64,000 bases of DNA from Gp6-AA40 sp035571515 (GCA_035571515.1 DATNCQ010000067.1:75591-139590), one strand, 5' to 3'. Shown: positions 24,714 through 33,776, counted from the stretch's first letter. Translations and numbers: made by a program. The notes: generated from the sequence alone by a model not told the origin.

Positions 24714-25532
24714 ATGCTTCGCCCCCGGGTGCTCATCGTCATCCTGCTCGTCATCGCCGTGGCGTCGGCCGCCTGGGCTCAGCGGTTCCGCGTGATGGAA
24801 GGCCCCGGCATGCCGCTGCACATGCCGCCGCCGCACTTCAGCGACGGCGCCTTCACCATATGCAAGTTGATGTACACCAGCAACCGTCGCGAAGCCAACG
24901 GTTTCGGCTGGTCCACGGATTATCCGTTCGCCGGGCTCAACCTCATGATGCGCTCGTCGGAGCTGACGAAAACACGCATCAGCAAGGACACGCGCGGCGA
25001 CGCGCGCTACTGGACCGTACATCTGACGGATGAGGCGCTGTTCGAATGCCCGTTCCTCGTCGGGTCCGACGTGGGGACGATCGGACTGTCGCCGCTCGAA
25101 GTCACGCGCCTCCGCGAGTACCTCCTCAAGGGCGGCTTCCTCTGGGTGGACGACTTCTGGGGCACGCGCGCGTGGGAGCAATGGTCCGACGCGATGCGGC
25201 AGGTCCTGCCCGAGTTCCCGATCTTCGACATTCCCAACGACCACCCGATTCGCGGGACGCTGTTCGAGGTGTCGCACGTGCCGCAGGTGCCGGGCATCAA
25301 CTTCTGGCGCGCGAGCGGCGGCGGCACGTCCGAGCGCGGGTCCGACAGCCCGAACGTCGACTTCCGCGGCATCGCCGACAGCCACGGACGCGTGATGGTG
25401 GTGATGACGCACAACAGCGACATCGGCGACTCGATGGAGCGCGAGTCCGAGGACCCGGAATTCTTCGCCGCCTTCTCGCCCGAGGGATATCAAGTCACGA
25501 TTAACATGGTCCTCTACGCGCTCACGCACTGA
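24714..25532 (+). CDS. Secreted DUF4159-domain protein
   Basis: 272 residues. Signal peptide (MLRPRVLIVILLVIAVASAAWAQ), then the DUF4159 pattern: FTICKLMYTSNRREANGFGWSTDYPFAGLNLMMRSSELT, LREYLLKGGFLWVDDFWGTRAWEQW, FDIPNDHPIRGTLFEV. The fold is glutamine-amidotransferase-like, usually without catalytic residues; role unknown. Followed after 3 bp by the BON-domain gene and then the TcuAB-like genes, suggesting one transcript from 24714 to 28771. Confidence 0.82.
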   Translation: MLRPRVLIVILLVIAVASAAWAQRFRVMEGPGMPLHMPPPHFSDGAFTICKLMYTSNRREANGFGWSTDYPFAGLNLMMRSSELTKTRISKDTRGDARYWTVHLTDEALFECPFLVGSDVGTIGLSPLEVTRLREYLLKGGFLWVDDFWGTRAWEQWSDAMRQVLPEFPIFDIPNDHPIRGTLFEVSHVPQVPGINFWRASGGGTSERGSDSPNVDFRGIADSHGRVMVVMTHNSDIGDSMERESEDPEFFAAFSPEGYQVTINMVLYALTH

Positions 25533-25535
25533 CCC

Positions 25536-26273
25536 ATGAAAGGCGTCGCGCTCGCCGTCCTGTTGTTCGTCCCGGCGGCGACGTTCGCCCAAACTGGAGG
25601 CCGGGTCCTTTCGGACCCGGCAACCGATCAACAGCTGAAAACCCGCGTCGAGCAGCGGCTGTCGGAGCGGCGCGTCCGCGGCATCAAGGTCGCCGCGCAG
25701 GGCGGCAGCGTGACGCTCGCGGGCAGCATCGCGAGCGCCGGCGCCAAGCAGGACCTGATTGCCGACGTCCTGAAGGTCGACGGCGTGAAGGAGATCGTCA
25801 GCGAGCTCACCGTCGGCAAGGCGGAAAGCGACCAGAGGCTCGCCGAGCGCATCGTCGACCAGATGCGCCGCTCCTCCTACTTCACGGTCTTCGACGACGT
25901 GGAGATTGGCGTGGACAACGGCGTGGTGACGCTCACCGGCTTCGTGACGCAGCCGATCAAGTCCGACGATCTCGCGCGGCGGGCGTCGCACGTGGACGGC
26001 GTGCAGGAGTTCGTGAACAAGCTCGAGGTGCTGCCGGCCTCGCTCGGCGACGATCGCCTGCGCGGCGTCATCGCGAACACGCTCTACCGCGACCCCGTCT
26101 TTTCCAACTATGCGTCGCAGGCCATCCCGCCGATCCACATCATCGTCCGCAACTCCAGCGTCCTCCTGACGGGCGTCGTCAACTCGGAGGTCGAGCGGCG
26201 GCAGGCCGAGAACATCGTCCGCGGCATCTCCGGCATCATCGGCGTGCAGAACGCTCTGCGCGTTGAGCGCTGA
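25536..26273 (+). CDS. Periplasmic protein with three BON domains
   Basis: 245 residues. Signal peptide (MKGVALAVLLFVPAATFAQ). Three BON domains at about 30-95 (VTLAGSIASAGAKQDLI), 98-165 (GVVTLTGFVTQPIKSDDL) and 170-245 (VLLTGVVNSEVERRQA). BON domains bind membranes or lipids; OsmY-type proteins protect the envelope under stress. Residues just after the signal peptide (TGGRVLSDPATD) are encoded by an R1-type hairpin (25600-25621). It overlaps the next gene by 11 bases. Confidence 0.88.
   Translation: MKGVALAVLLFVPAATFAQTGGRVLSDPATDQQLKTRVEQRLSERRVRGIKVAAQGGSVTLAGSIASAGAKQDLIADVLKVDGVKEIVSELTVGKAESDQRLAERIVDQMRRSSYFTVFDDVEIGVDNGVVTLTGFVTQPIKSDDLARRASHVDGVQEFVNKLEVLPASLGDDRLRGVIANTLYRDPVFSNYASQAIPPIHIIVRNSSVLLTGVVNSEVERRQAENIVRGISGIIGVQNALRVER
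25600..25621. repeat. R1-type hairpin inside the BON gene
   Basis: Arms GCCGGGTCC (25600-25608) and GGACCCGGC (25613-25621) with loop TTTC. The same arms occur at about 32759-32790 and in other R1 copies. Confidence 0.8.
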
Positions 26274-27675
26274 CCTCTACGACGTAGCCGTCCTCGGAGG
26301 CGGCAACGCCGCGCTCTGCGCCGCGCTCGCGGCGGCCGGCCGCGGCGCCCGCGTGCTCGTCGTCGAGCGCGCGCCGCGCGACTTCCGCGGCGGCAACAGC
26401 CGGCACACGCGCAACCTCCGGTGCATGCACGCGGCGCCGACGGACGTCCTCACCGACGCCTACACGGAAGACGAGTTCATGGCGGACGTCCTGCGCGTCA
26501 CCGGCGGCGTGACCAACGAAGCGCTCGCGCGCCTGATGATCCGCGGCTCGGCCGACGCGCCCCGCCGCATGCGCGGCTTCGGCGTCCGCTTTCAGCCGTC
26601 GCTGCGCGGGACGCTGCACCTCGGGCGCACCAACGCGTTCTTCCTCGGCGGCGGCAAGGCGCTGATGAACAGCGCCTACGCGGCGGCCGGACGCCTCGGC
26701 GTCCGGGTCGCCTACGACGCCGAGGTCATCGGCCTGTCGATTCGCGACGGACGCTTCGAGTCGGCCACCGTGCGGATGCCCGCCGGCGACGTCGAGGTCC
26801 GCGCGCGGTCAGTCGTGCTGGCTGCCGGAGGGTTCGAGGCAAACCTCGAATGGCTGGCGGAGATCTGGGGCGAGGCGGCGAAGAACTTCATCATCCGCGG
26901 CACGCCCTACAACACCGGGACCGTCCTGCGGCTGATGCTCGACGCGGGCGCCGAGCCGGTGGGGGATCCGGCGCAGTGTCACGCGGTGGCGATCGACGCG
27001 CGCGCGCCGAAGTTCGACGGCGGCATCGTGACCCGTCTCGACTCGGTGCCGCTCGGTATCGTCGTCAACAGGTTCGGCGACCGCTTCTACGACGAGGGCG
27101 AGGATTACTGGCCGAGGCGCTACGCGATCTGGGGACGGCTCGTCGCGCAGCAGCCCGAGCAGATCGCCTATTCGATTGTCGACTCGAAGGCGTTCGGCCG
27201 CTTCATGCCGTCGGTCTTTCCACCGATCGTCGCCGGCTCGGTCCGCGAGCTGGCGGCCGCCATCGAGGTGCCGGCGGGGACGCTGACATCGACGATCGAA
27301 CGCTTCAACGCCGCCGTGCGTCCGGGTACGTTCGATCACCAGGCGCTGGACGACTGCCGCACCGAGGGGCTCGTTCCGAACAAGACGCACTGGGCGCAGC
27401 GGCTCGACACGCCGCCGTTCCACGCCTATCCGCTGCGGCCGGGCATTACGTTCACCTATCTCGGCGTGAAGGTGGACGAGCGCGCCCGCGTGGTGATGAA
27501 GGGCGGCGTGGCGGAGAACATCTTCGCGGCCGGCGAGATCATGGCGGGCAACATCCTCGGGCGTGGATACGTCGCCGGCGTCGGCATGACCATCGGCACG
27601 GTGTTCGGCGAGATCGCGGGGCGGGCCGCCTTCGCGCCCGAGGGCGCGTCGGCGGCCAGGGACTCACGTGGCTGA
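26263..27675 (+). CDS. tcuA: FAD-dependent tricarballylate dehydrogenase-like protein (TcuA-like)
   Basis: 470 residues. N-terminal FAD motif VLGGGNAALCAALAAAGRGARVLVVE, then GGNSRHTRNLR, typical of TcuA in the FAD-binding fumarate-reductase/succinate-dehydrogenase family, and C-terminal GEIMAGNILGRGYVAGVGMTIGTVFGRIAG-like closure. TcuA oxidises tricarballylate to cis-aconitate, passing electrons to TcuB. TTG start at 26263, inside the end of the BON gene. Overlaps tcuB by 8 bases. The coupling with TcuB is strong evidence for the electron-transfer pair; the exact substrate is not proven and no TcuC transporter is adjacent. Confidence 0.82.
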   Translation: MSADLYDVAVLGGGNAALCAALAAAGRGARVLVVERAPRDFRGGNSRHTRNLRCMHAAPTDVLTDAYTEDEFMADVLRVTGGVTNEALARLMIRGSADAPRRMRGFGVRFQPSLRGTLHLGRTNAFFLGGGKALMNSAYAAAGRLGVRVAYDAEVIGLSIRDGRFESATVRMPAGDVEVRARSVVLAAGGFEANLEWLAEIWGEAAKNFIIRGTPYNTGTVLRLMLDAGAEPVGDPAQCHAVAIDARAPKFDGGIVTRLDSVPLGIVVNRFGDRFYDEGEDYWPRRYAIWGRLVAQQPEQIAYSIVDSKAFGRFMPSVFPPIVAGSVRELAAAIEVPAGTLTSTIERFNAAVRPGTFDHQALDDCRTEGLVPNKTHWAQRLDTPPFHAYPLRPGITFTYLGVKVDERARVVMKGGVAENIFAAGEIMAGNILGRGYVAGVGMTIGTVFGEIAGRAAFAPEGASAARDSRG

Positions 27676-28771
27676 GCCGATGACCGAGGCAATGCGGAAG
27701 GCCGAGCACGAGATGGTCGTGTGCAACGCCTGCCGCTACTGCGAGGCGTACTGTCCGGTGTTCCAGGCGATGGAACAGCGCGTGACGTTCCCGCCGGGCG
27801 ATCTCACCTACCTCGCCAACCTCTGTCACAACTGCGGCGAGTGTTTGTACGCCTGCCAGTACGCGCCGCCGCACGAGTTCGGCATCGACGTCCCGAAGAC
27901 GCTGTCGAAAATGCGGGTGGAGTCGTACGAGGCATTCGCGTGGCCGTCGTTCGCGGCCGCGGCGTTTCGTCGGCCGTGGCTCACGCCCGCAGTCCTCGTG
28001 GTCCTGGCGGCGTATCTGCTCGGCCCGGTGCTGGCTCCGACCCGACGCTGGCGAATCTTCGACCTGATGGCTCACCCGGACGATTTCTACGCGATCCTTC
28101 CGCACGCGACCCTGGTCACGGTGTTTGGTATCGCGGGCATGTTTGCGGTCGTGGCGCTGGCCGTCGGGCACCGGCGCTTCAATGCCGCGGTTCGTACCGC
28201 CGCGGATCCCGGATCCCGGCTCCCGAATCCCGGCCTGCACGCCGCACGCGACGTGTTCACGCTCAAACACCTGCATGCGACCGGCGAGGATTGTGTCGAC
28301 GCGGAAGAACAGCGCACGCCGTGGCGGCGATGGATGCACCACTGCACCTTCTACGGCTTCGCGCTCTGCTTCGCCTCGACGACGGTGGCGGCGATCTATC
28401 ACCTGTTCTTCGGGTGGATTGCTCCGTATGCCTATACGAGCCTGCCGGTGGTGCTGGGGACGCTTGGAGGAATCGGGCTGCTGATCGGACCGGCGGGATT
28501 ATTCCTGGTGGACCGCGGACGCGATCCGGCTCTGACGCACGAGTCCGAACGATCGCTCGGCGGAGCCTTTCTGGCGCTGTTGTTCCTCACCAGCGCTACG
28601 GGGCTCGTCCTGCTGATCTGGCGCGCCAGCCGCGCGATGCCGATCCTGCTCGTGATTCACCTCGCCGTCGTGCTCGCGCTGTTTCTCACGCTGCCGTACG
28701 GCAAGTTCGTACACGGCATCTATCGGGCGGCGGCGTTGATGAAGTTCAGGCGGGAAGAGCACGGAGGGTAA
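27668..28771 (+). CDS. tcuB: TcuB-like iron-sulfur/haem membrane protein with an in-frame repeat insert
   Basis: 367 residues. Two cysteine clusters (CNACRYCEAYCP, about 18-29, and CHNCGECLYACQY, about 55-67) bind 4Fe-4S centres; about six membrane helices follow with conserved His for haem. TcuB re-oxidises TcuA and passes electrons to the quinone pool. Residues about 178-190 (AADPGSRLPNPGL) are encoded by four GGATCCC heptads (28204-28234) in a loop between helices, where relatives have a shorter link. GTG start at 27668 overlaps the tcuA stop. The stop is followed at once by a foldback repeat. Confidence 0.82.
   Translation: MAEPMTEAMRKAEHEMVVCNACRYCEAYCPVFQAMEQRVTFPPGDLTYLANLCHNCGECLYACQYAPPHEFGIDVPKTLSKMRVESYEAFAWPSFAAAAFRRPWLTPAVLVVLAAYLLGPVLAPTRRWRIFDLMAHPDDFYAILPHATLVTVFGIAGMFAVVALAVGHRRFNAAVRTAADPGSRLPNPGLHAARDVFTLKHLHATGEDCVDAEEQRTPWRRWMHHCTFYGFALCFASTTVAAIYHLFFGWIAPYAYTSLPVVLGTLGGIGLLIGPAGLFLVDRGRDPALTHESERSLGGAFLALLFLTSATGLVLLIWRASRAMPILLVIHLAVVLALFLTLPYGKFVHGIYRAAALMKFRREEHGG
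28204..28234. repeat. GGATCCC heptads inside tcuB
   Basis: GGATCCC, GGATCCC, GGCTCCC, GAATCCC in tandem, then GGCC. Because 7 is not a multiple of 3 the encoded peptide shifts codon phase each unit, but the total keeps the frame. Confidence 0.85.
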
Positions 28772-28776
28772 CCACG

Positions 28777-28865
28777 ACGGGCACGAAGAGCACGAAGTAC
28801 TTTTTGGTACTTCGTGCTCTTGTCTTCGTGAACTTCGTGTCCTTCGTGGTCAGCCCGTCTTCGTG
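28777..28865. repeat. Nonamer CACGAAG foldback between convergent genes
   Basis: Units near CACGAAGAG/CACGAAGTA on the left and TTCGTGAAC/TTCGTGTCC on the right. The centre is a perfect 15-bp stem AAGAGCACGAAGTAC (28786-28800) and GTACTTCGTGCTCTT (28807-28821) around TTTTTG. It could end transcription from both sides. Related arrays occur at 49766-50016. Confidence 0.82.
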
Positions 28866-28872
28866 CCCGTGA

Positions 28873-31815
28873 CTAGAAGCGCGCGCCGAACGCCACGCGC
28901 ACCGCGCGGCCGCCGTTCTGCCCCGCGTACGGCTGCGGGAACATCGTGTCGCTGGTCGCCTGGCCGAAGCGCGGACCCTGCGTATACGCCAACGGGATGC
29001 CGTTGGCGTCGAGCGCACCCGCGCGGTTGGCGGCCGTGATGCTGATCGTCTTGTCCCACGCGATCTGCTTCTGGTTGTTCAGCGCGTTGTAGATCTCCAC
29101 CTTGAACCAGGGCGCCGCCGACTTCCACACCGGAATCGCGTAGGTCGCCGCGAAGTCCATCACGCCGTAGCCCTTGAAGAAGTACTGGCCGCGGTCGCCG
29201 AAGAACACCGTCTCGCGAACCGCCGGGTTGACGTCGTTGACCGGATAGCCCGGGTTGCGCGCGAGCTGCGCCGCGGGCACCGGCGTCGTCGCCGTCAGGC
29301 TGTAGACACGGCCCGAGTTGACGCGCCAGATCGGCGAGAGGTCCACCGAGCCGAACCGGCCCATCGACTGCGTGTAGGTGCCATACGCGCGCATCTTGTG
29401 CCGCTGGAAGCTGTCCAGGCGGCCGTACGGCATCAGGCGATCGAGCGCCGGAGCGTAGATCTCCGGGAAGTCGCCGTAGATCGACTGCGCGCCCGGGACG
29501 CCGGCCGCTTCACCCGCGAAGTTGCCATGGTCCTTCATCTGCAGCGTGTAGTCGGCGCCCATCCACACCCGGTCCGCCATGCGGTAGTCGGTCTGGAAGA
29601 TCGCTGCCTCGTACGAGCGCCGCGGCGCGTCGGTGTTGTCGAGCACGCGGTTGGTGAGCGGGCCGACGAGCGGCACGTCGACGACGCCGTTCTTCAGCGA
29701 GGCGAAGTCCTCGACGAAGTTCGACGTCTTGCGCCACACGTAGGTCGCCTTCGCGTGCCCCTGCTGGCCGAGCTGACGGCCGAACGCGAGCGTCCCTTCG
29801 CGGACGATCGGCGCCTGCAGCCCCTTGGCCACCTGCACGTTCGCGGTCGGGAAGCTCGCGAACACGACGGCCGTGTAGTTGGCCGGGTCGAAGCCGGGCG
29901 CGAAGTTGCTCCCCTGCCCCGCGGGTCCGGTGTAGACGTAGTCGACTTCGTTCGGGCGGCTGACGTTGCTGTTGGCCGAGAACTGCACCTGGCCGTACTT
30001 GCCCGAGTAGTGCGCGTAGCTCCCCTGGACGGTGTTCTTGCCGGCCTCGTCGAGCGCGAACACCGCGCCGAGGCGCGGGACGATCGTCGCCGTGTCGACG
30101 GCCTGGATGTCGCCCGTGGCGTTCGACCGCACCATCTCGAAGCGGGTGCCGAGATCGAGCGTGAGGCGGCGGTTCACCGACCAGCGATCCTGCGCGTAGA
30201 ACGACGTCGTCTTGATGTCGATCGTCGCGCCGCGCGTCGCCTGGAAGCTCCAGAGCTGCGAGGCGGCCTGGCCGTTCGCCGTGAAGCGCGGCGTCGGCGA
30301 CCCGTTCGACTCGAGCACGGGCTTGCCGGCCGCATCGGTCACGAAGTCGGTCACGAACACGTAGCCGGTCGGCGACTGCGAGTTGCCGCCGATGCCGGTC
30401 GTGACGAAGTACTCCGCCCCGCCCTTGACGTCGTGCGTGCCGGCGCGCTTGCTCGACAGCAGGCGCGAGACGCTGCCGGTCAGCTGCTGGTTGTTGCGCT
30501 GCTCGGGGTCGGTCGCGTCGAAGTACGGCGCGTGATAGTAGAGGCCGCCGGGCACCGTCGCGCCGAGCGTCTCGAACGGCGAGTTGCCGATCGCGGTGCT
30601 CGTGCCGCCGTTGCCGCGCGTGACCTGCCGCTTCTGCGAATACTGCAGCGTCGCGAACATCGAGTTGCCGACGACGCCGCTGTAGTTGAGCGCCAGCAGG
30701 CGGTTCGGGATGGTGCGCGTCACCAGCACGTTGCTGTCGAGAATCGCCGCCGCGGGCACGCCCGACGCATTGGCCTGCGTCGTGCCGTTGTTGATGTAGG
30801 TGCCGGAGATCGTGTCCGCGAGGCGGAAGCGGCCCGTCACCTTCAGCTCGCCGCGCCGGTTCGTGTCGGTGCGCGTGTAGGCGACGCCGCTCTGCGAGAA
30901 CGTGTTCGGGGTGTTCGTCGTCTCCCAGCGGCCCGCGCCGAAGAACCAGACGCGGTCCTTCGAGATCGGTCCGCCGAAGGTCGCTTCGTGCGTCTTGCCG
31001 AGCACGTTCCTGTGCTCGACGCCGTTGTTGCGCTCGAGCGGCGTCTCGTTGATCCACGCCGGGTTGGCGAGGTTCTCACGGAAGCTGCCGCTGAACAGGT
31101 TGCCGCCGCTCTTGGTCACGAGGTTGACGACGCCACCCGAGAAGCGGCCGTACTCCGCGGAGATGCCGTTGGTGAGGACCGTCGTGTTCTCGATCGCGTC
31201 CTCGATGAAGAGGTTGTTGGCGGTGCCGTTCAGCGTGTCGTTGACGTCAACGCCGTCGACCATGAACACGTTGTCGAAGCCGTAGGCGCCCGAGATCGCC
31301 AGCTGCCCCGTGGTGAACGTGTTGGTCGTCAGGCCCGGCGACAGCTCGGCGATGTCCACCGGTCGCCGTCCGATCGGCAGCTGATCGACCTGCTTCTTGT
31401 CGAGGCTCTTACCCGTGGCGACCGTCGTCAAAGACGAGGGGGCCTCGGCGGTCACCGTGACGGTCTCGGTCCGCGCCGCCAGCGACATGTTCGCGCTCAC
31501 CTCGATGGTGCCGCCAACCGTCAGCACGACGTTGTCGCGCCGCGCGGGCTTGAAGTTCGACAGGTCGAACGTGACCGTATAGGTGCCGGAGGGCAAACCT
31601 TTAATCGAATAGACGCCGTTGACGTCGGTCACCTCGACTCGCTCGCCCTGGAGGGCGGGTGACGAGGCGGTGACCGTCACGCCGGGAAGCGCGACGCCGT
31701 CAGCGGAAGTCGTGGCGCCGGTCAGGACAGCCGTCTGGACGCCCTGCGCGCCGGCGGGGATGGCGCAAAGCAGTGTACCAGTCAGGCACACGACGGCAGT
31801 AAACCAACGGTTCAT
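28873..31815 (-). CDS. TonB-dependent receptor with carboxypeptidase-regulatory-like domain
   Basis: 980 residues. Signal peptide (MNRWFTAVVCLTGTLLCAIPAGAQ), CarboxypepD_reg-like domain (about 28-115: LTGATTSADGVALPGVTVTASS, YSIKGLPSGTYTVTFDLSNF), plug with DGVDVND and GISAEYGRFSGGVVNLVTKSGGN (about 130-250), then a barrel to C-terminal Phe (VRVAFGARF). These Oar-like receptors import unknown large substrates using TonB energy. ATG at 31815 with AAGGAG upstream. Divergent from the MFS gene. It differs clearly from the related pair at 39497 and 58631. Confidence 0.9.
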   Translation of the reverse strand: MNRWFTAVVCLTGTLLCAIPAGAQGVQTAVLTGATTSADGVALPGVTVTASSPALQGERVEVTDVNGVYSIKGLPSGTYTVTFDLSNFKPARRDNVVLTVGGTIEVSANMSLAARTETVTVTAEAPSSLTTVATGKSLDKKQVDQLPIGRRPVDIAELSPGLTTNTFTTGQLAISGAYGFDNVFMVDGVDVNDTLNGTANNLFIEDAIENTTVLTNGISAEYGRFSGGVVNLVTKSGGNLFSGSFRENLANPAWINETPLERNNGVEHRNVLGKTHEATFGGPISKDRVWFFGAGRWETTNTPNTFSQSGVAYTRTDTNRRGELKVTGRFRLADTISGTYINNGTTQANASGVPAAAILDSNVLVTRTIPNRLLALNYSGVVGNSMFATLQYSQKRQVTRGNGGTSTAIGNSPFETLGATVPGGLYYHAPYFDATDPEQRNNQQLTGSVSRLLSSKRAGTHDVKGGAEYFVTTGIGGNSQSPTGYVFVTDFVTDAAGKPVLESNGSPTPRFTANGQAASQLWSFQATRGATIDIKTTSFYAQDRWSVNRRLTLDLGTRFEMVRSNATGDIQAVDTATIVPRLGAVFALDEAGKNTVQGSYAHYSGKYGQVQFSANSNVSRPNEVDYVYTGPAGQGSNFAPGFDPANYTAVVFASFPTANVQVAKGLQAPIVREGTLAFGRQLGQQGHAKATYVWRKTSNFVEDFASLKNGVVDVPLVGPLTNRVLDNTDAPRRSYEAAIFQTDYRMADRVWMGADYTLQMKDHGNFAGEAAGVPGAQSIYGDFPEIYAPALDRLMPYGRLDSFQRHKMRAYGTYTQSMGRFGSVDLSPIWRVNSGRVYSLTATTPVPAAQLARNPGYPVNDVNPAVRETVFFGDRGQYFFKGYGVMDFAATYAIPVWKSAAPWFKVEIYNALNNQKQIAWDKTISITAANRAGALDANGIPLAYTQGPRFGQATSDTMFPQPYAGQNGGRAVRVAFGARF

Positions 31816-31962
31816 CACAGACGTTTCTCCTTGATATGCGCGTAGTTCCGGGGTCCCACGGATTATCGGCCGAGGTTGTGTGGCCCTGCAGTCCTCGTGT
31901 CCGTTCGTGGCACACGCTGGTCGTCCAGGGTGATGTTCTGCACGGTTCTGTAGAATTCGGCG

Positions 31963-33393
31963 ATGCCCGCGACGCTGACCGCCGCCGAACGCCTCGACCG
32001 ACTGGCCGTTTCCACCTTCCACCGCCGGACGGCGGCCCTGCTCGCCTACGTTTTCTTCTTCGAGCTCGGGGACCTGAACAGCTTCGCCTACGCGGCCCCC
32101 GCGCTGCGGCAGCAGTGGCAGCTGTCCATCCAGACCATCGCGACCATCACGTCGGCGTCCTTCGTCGGCATGTTCGTCGGCGCGATGACCGCCGGGACGC
32201 TGTCGGACCACGTCGGCCGGAGGCGGGCGCTCCTCCTGACGACGATCTGGTACTCGTCGATGTCGCTGCTGAACGCCTGCGCGTGGAGCGTGCCGAGCCT
32301 GTTCGCGGCGCGGCTGCTGACCGGCGTCGGGTTGTCGGGGATGACGGTCGTCGCCATGACCTACATCGGCGAGATGTTCCCGTCACGCGTGCGCGGCGCG
32401 TTCCAGGCGCGCATCCTGATGTTCGGCCTCTTCGGCATCCCCGCCACCGCCTACGTGGCGCGCTTCGCCGTCCCGCAGGCTGGCTGGGGCTGGCGCGTGG
32501 TGTTCGTGTGGGGCGCGCTCGCGATCTTCTTTCCGTTCTTCGCGCGCCTGCTCGAGGAGTCGCCCCGTTGGCTGGAGCGGCGCGGACGCAAAGAGGAGGC
32601 GGAAGCAATCCTCGCGCGCATCGAGCGCGAGTCGGCGTTGGCGAGCCCGCCAGCGGCGGGTCCCGCGGCGGCGGCGGCGGGTCCGGCGGTGGCGGGTCCG
32701 AAAGGACCCGCCCTACAGGCGGACGAGGGTAGGGCGGGTCCTTTTGGACCCGCCGGTCCGTCCGAGGGTAGGCCGGGTCCTGTCGGACCCGGCGAAAGCA
32801 TCGGCATCAAGGGGCTGATCCGCTCCGGTTTCGGCGGCCGCGCGCTGCTGCTCATCGGCGTCTGGTTCTGCCAGACGCTCGGCTTCTACGGGTTCAACGC
32901 CTGGGTGCCGACGCTGCTGGCCGAGCAGGGCTTCTCGATCATGCGGACGCTCGAGCAGTCGTCCGCGATCGCGATCGGCGCGGTGCCGGGCGCCTGGGTC
33001 GCATCGAAGATCGCGGACCGCTGGGAGCGCAAGTACCTGATCGCCGCCGTCGCCGTGCTCGTCGGCACGTTCGGCATGATCTACGGCCTCAGCTTCAACA
33101 CCTGGGTCATCGTCGTCTTCGGTTTCCTCGTCGCGATGTCGCAGCAGGTGTTCGCGCCGATGCTCTACGCCTACACCGCGGAGTGCTTCCCCACCAACGC
33201 GCGGAATACGGGCGCGGGCATGTCGTACGGCATCGGCCGTCTCGGCAACGCGATCGGTCCGCTCATCGTCGCGTTCCTGTTCACGAACTACGGCTATCGC
33301 AGCGTGTTCGCCTACATTGCGGTGTGCTGGGTGCTCGTGGCGATGCTGATCCTCGCCTTCGGCCCGCGCATGAACCAGCGCACGCTGGCATGA
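31963..33393 (+). CDS. MFS transporter with repeat-encoded Gly/Pro-rich central loop
   Basis: 476 residues, 12 helices. Family marks TLSDHVGRRRALL, GVGLSGMTVVAMTYIGEMFPSRVRG, LEESPRWLERRGR. The central cytoplasmic loop (about residues 227-285) contains a Gly-Pro-rich stretch (GPAAAAAGPAVAGPKGPAL..., GRPGPVGPGES) encoded by R1 hairpins at 32660-32791. Helices on both sides align well to MFS sugar/acid transporters, so the protein is probably still functional with a long loop. Substrate unknown. Starts 148 bp from the divergent TonB gene. Confidence 0.85.
   Translation: MPATLTAAERLDRLAVSTFHRRTAALLAYVFFFELGDLNSFAYAAPALRQQWQLSIQTIATITSASFVGMFVGAMTAGTLSDHVGRRRALLLTTIWYSSMSLLNACAWSVPSLFAARLLTGVGLSGMTVVAMTYIGEMFPSRVRGAFQARILMFGLFGIPATAYVARFAVPQAGWGWRVVFVWGALAIFFPFFARLLEESPRWLERRGRKEEAEAILARIERESALASPPAAGPAAAAAGPAVAGPKGPALQADEGRAGPFGPAGPSEGRPGPVGPGESIGIKGLIRSGFGGRALLLIGVWFCQTLGFYGFNAWVPTLLAEQGFSIMRTLEQSSAIAIGAVPGAWVASKIADRWERKYLIAAVAVLVGTFGMIYGLSFNTWVIVVFGFLVAMSQQVFAPMLYAYTAECFPTNARNTGAGMSYGIGRLGNAIGPLIVAFLFTNYGYRSVFAYIAVCWVLVAMLILAFGPRMNQRTLA
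32660..32791. repeat. R1 repeat hairpins inside the MFS gene
   Basis: Three successive palindromes: GCGGGTCC-GAAA-GGACCCGC, GGCGGGTCC-TTTT-GGACCCGCC and GCCGGGTCC-TGTC-GGACCCGGC. They resemble intrinsic-terminator stems without T-runs. Total length keeps the reading frame. Confidence 0.85.
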
Positions 33394-33413
33394 CGTTGTC
33401 CGACCTGGGCCGA

Positions 33414-33451
33414 CCTGCCTGCCCGCCGTAGCCTTTGGCGAAGGCGGGACG
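33414..33451. repeat. R2 element (CCCGCC...GGCGAAGGCGGG), intergenic copy
   Basis: CCCGCCGTAGCCTTTGGCGAAGGCGGG after the MFS stop; its reverse complement appears, slightly changed, inside the 45350 gene at 46646-46683. Confidence 0.7.
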
Positions 33452-33458
33452 GTCGCCG

Positions 33459-33776
33459 CTACGACAACGACTCGAACGCGAGCGCCCGCACGATGACCGC
33501 CTGCTGGCGGAATCGCGCGGCAAGCTCCTGCGAGTAATCGGCCCACCACCGGCGGTCCACCTGCTCGGTCATCGTCTCGACCACGACGACGTCGTCGCGG
33601 TGAAGATCGCCTTCGGGGCTCTCCCACAGCCCTTCCGCCGGCGCGCGCGTGTAGGCCGTCACCCCGCCGAACTGGCTGGCGAGCTCGCGCCGCACACGGG
33701 CGAACTGCTCGCGCGAAATCGGGACGCCGTCGTTGTCGTACACGGGCAGGATGACCTGCACGAGAAAGCCGCTCAT
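33459..33776 (-). CDS. Conserved small protein, unknown function
   Basis: 105 residues, no signal peptide or membrane helix. Pattern FLVQVILPVYDNDGVPISREQFARVRRELASQFGGVTAYTRAPAEGLWESPEGDLHRDDVVVVETMTEQVDRRWWADYSQELAARFRQ looks like a compact alpha/beta fold and resembles a hypothetical family I recall from many proteobacteria. Its ATG overlaps the stop of the GT39 gene (ATGA), so it is translated after it. Function unknown. Confidence 0.75.
   Translation of the reverse strand: MSGFLVQVILPVYDNDGVPISREQFARVRRELASQFGGVTAYTRAPAEGLWESPEGDLHRDDVVVVETMTEQVDRRWWADYSQELAARFRQQAVIVRALAFESLS

Noticed and set aside
29398..31662. 754-codon plus-strand ORF opposite a TonB receptor
   Set aside because: Antisense shadow; the receptor frame has all expected domains.
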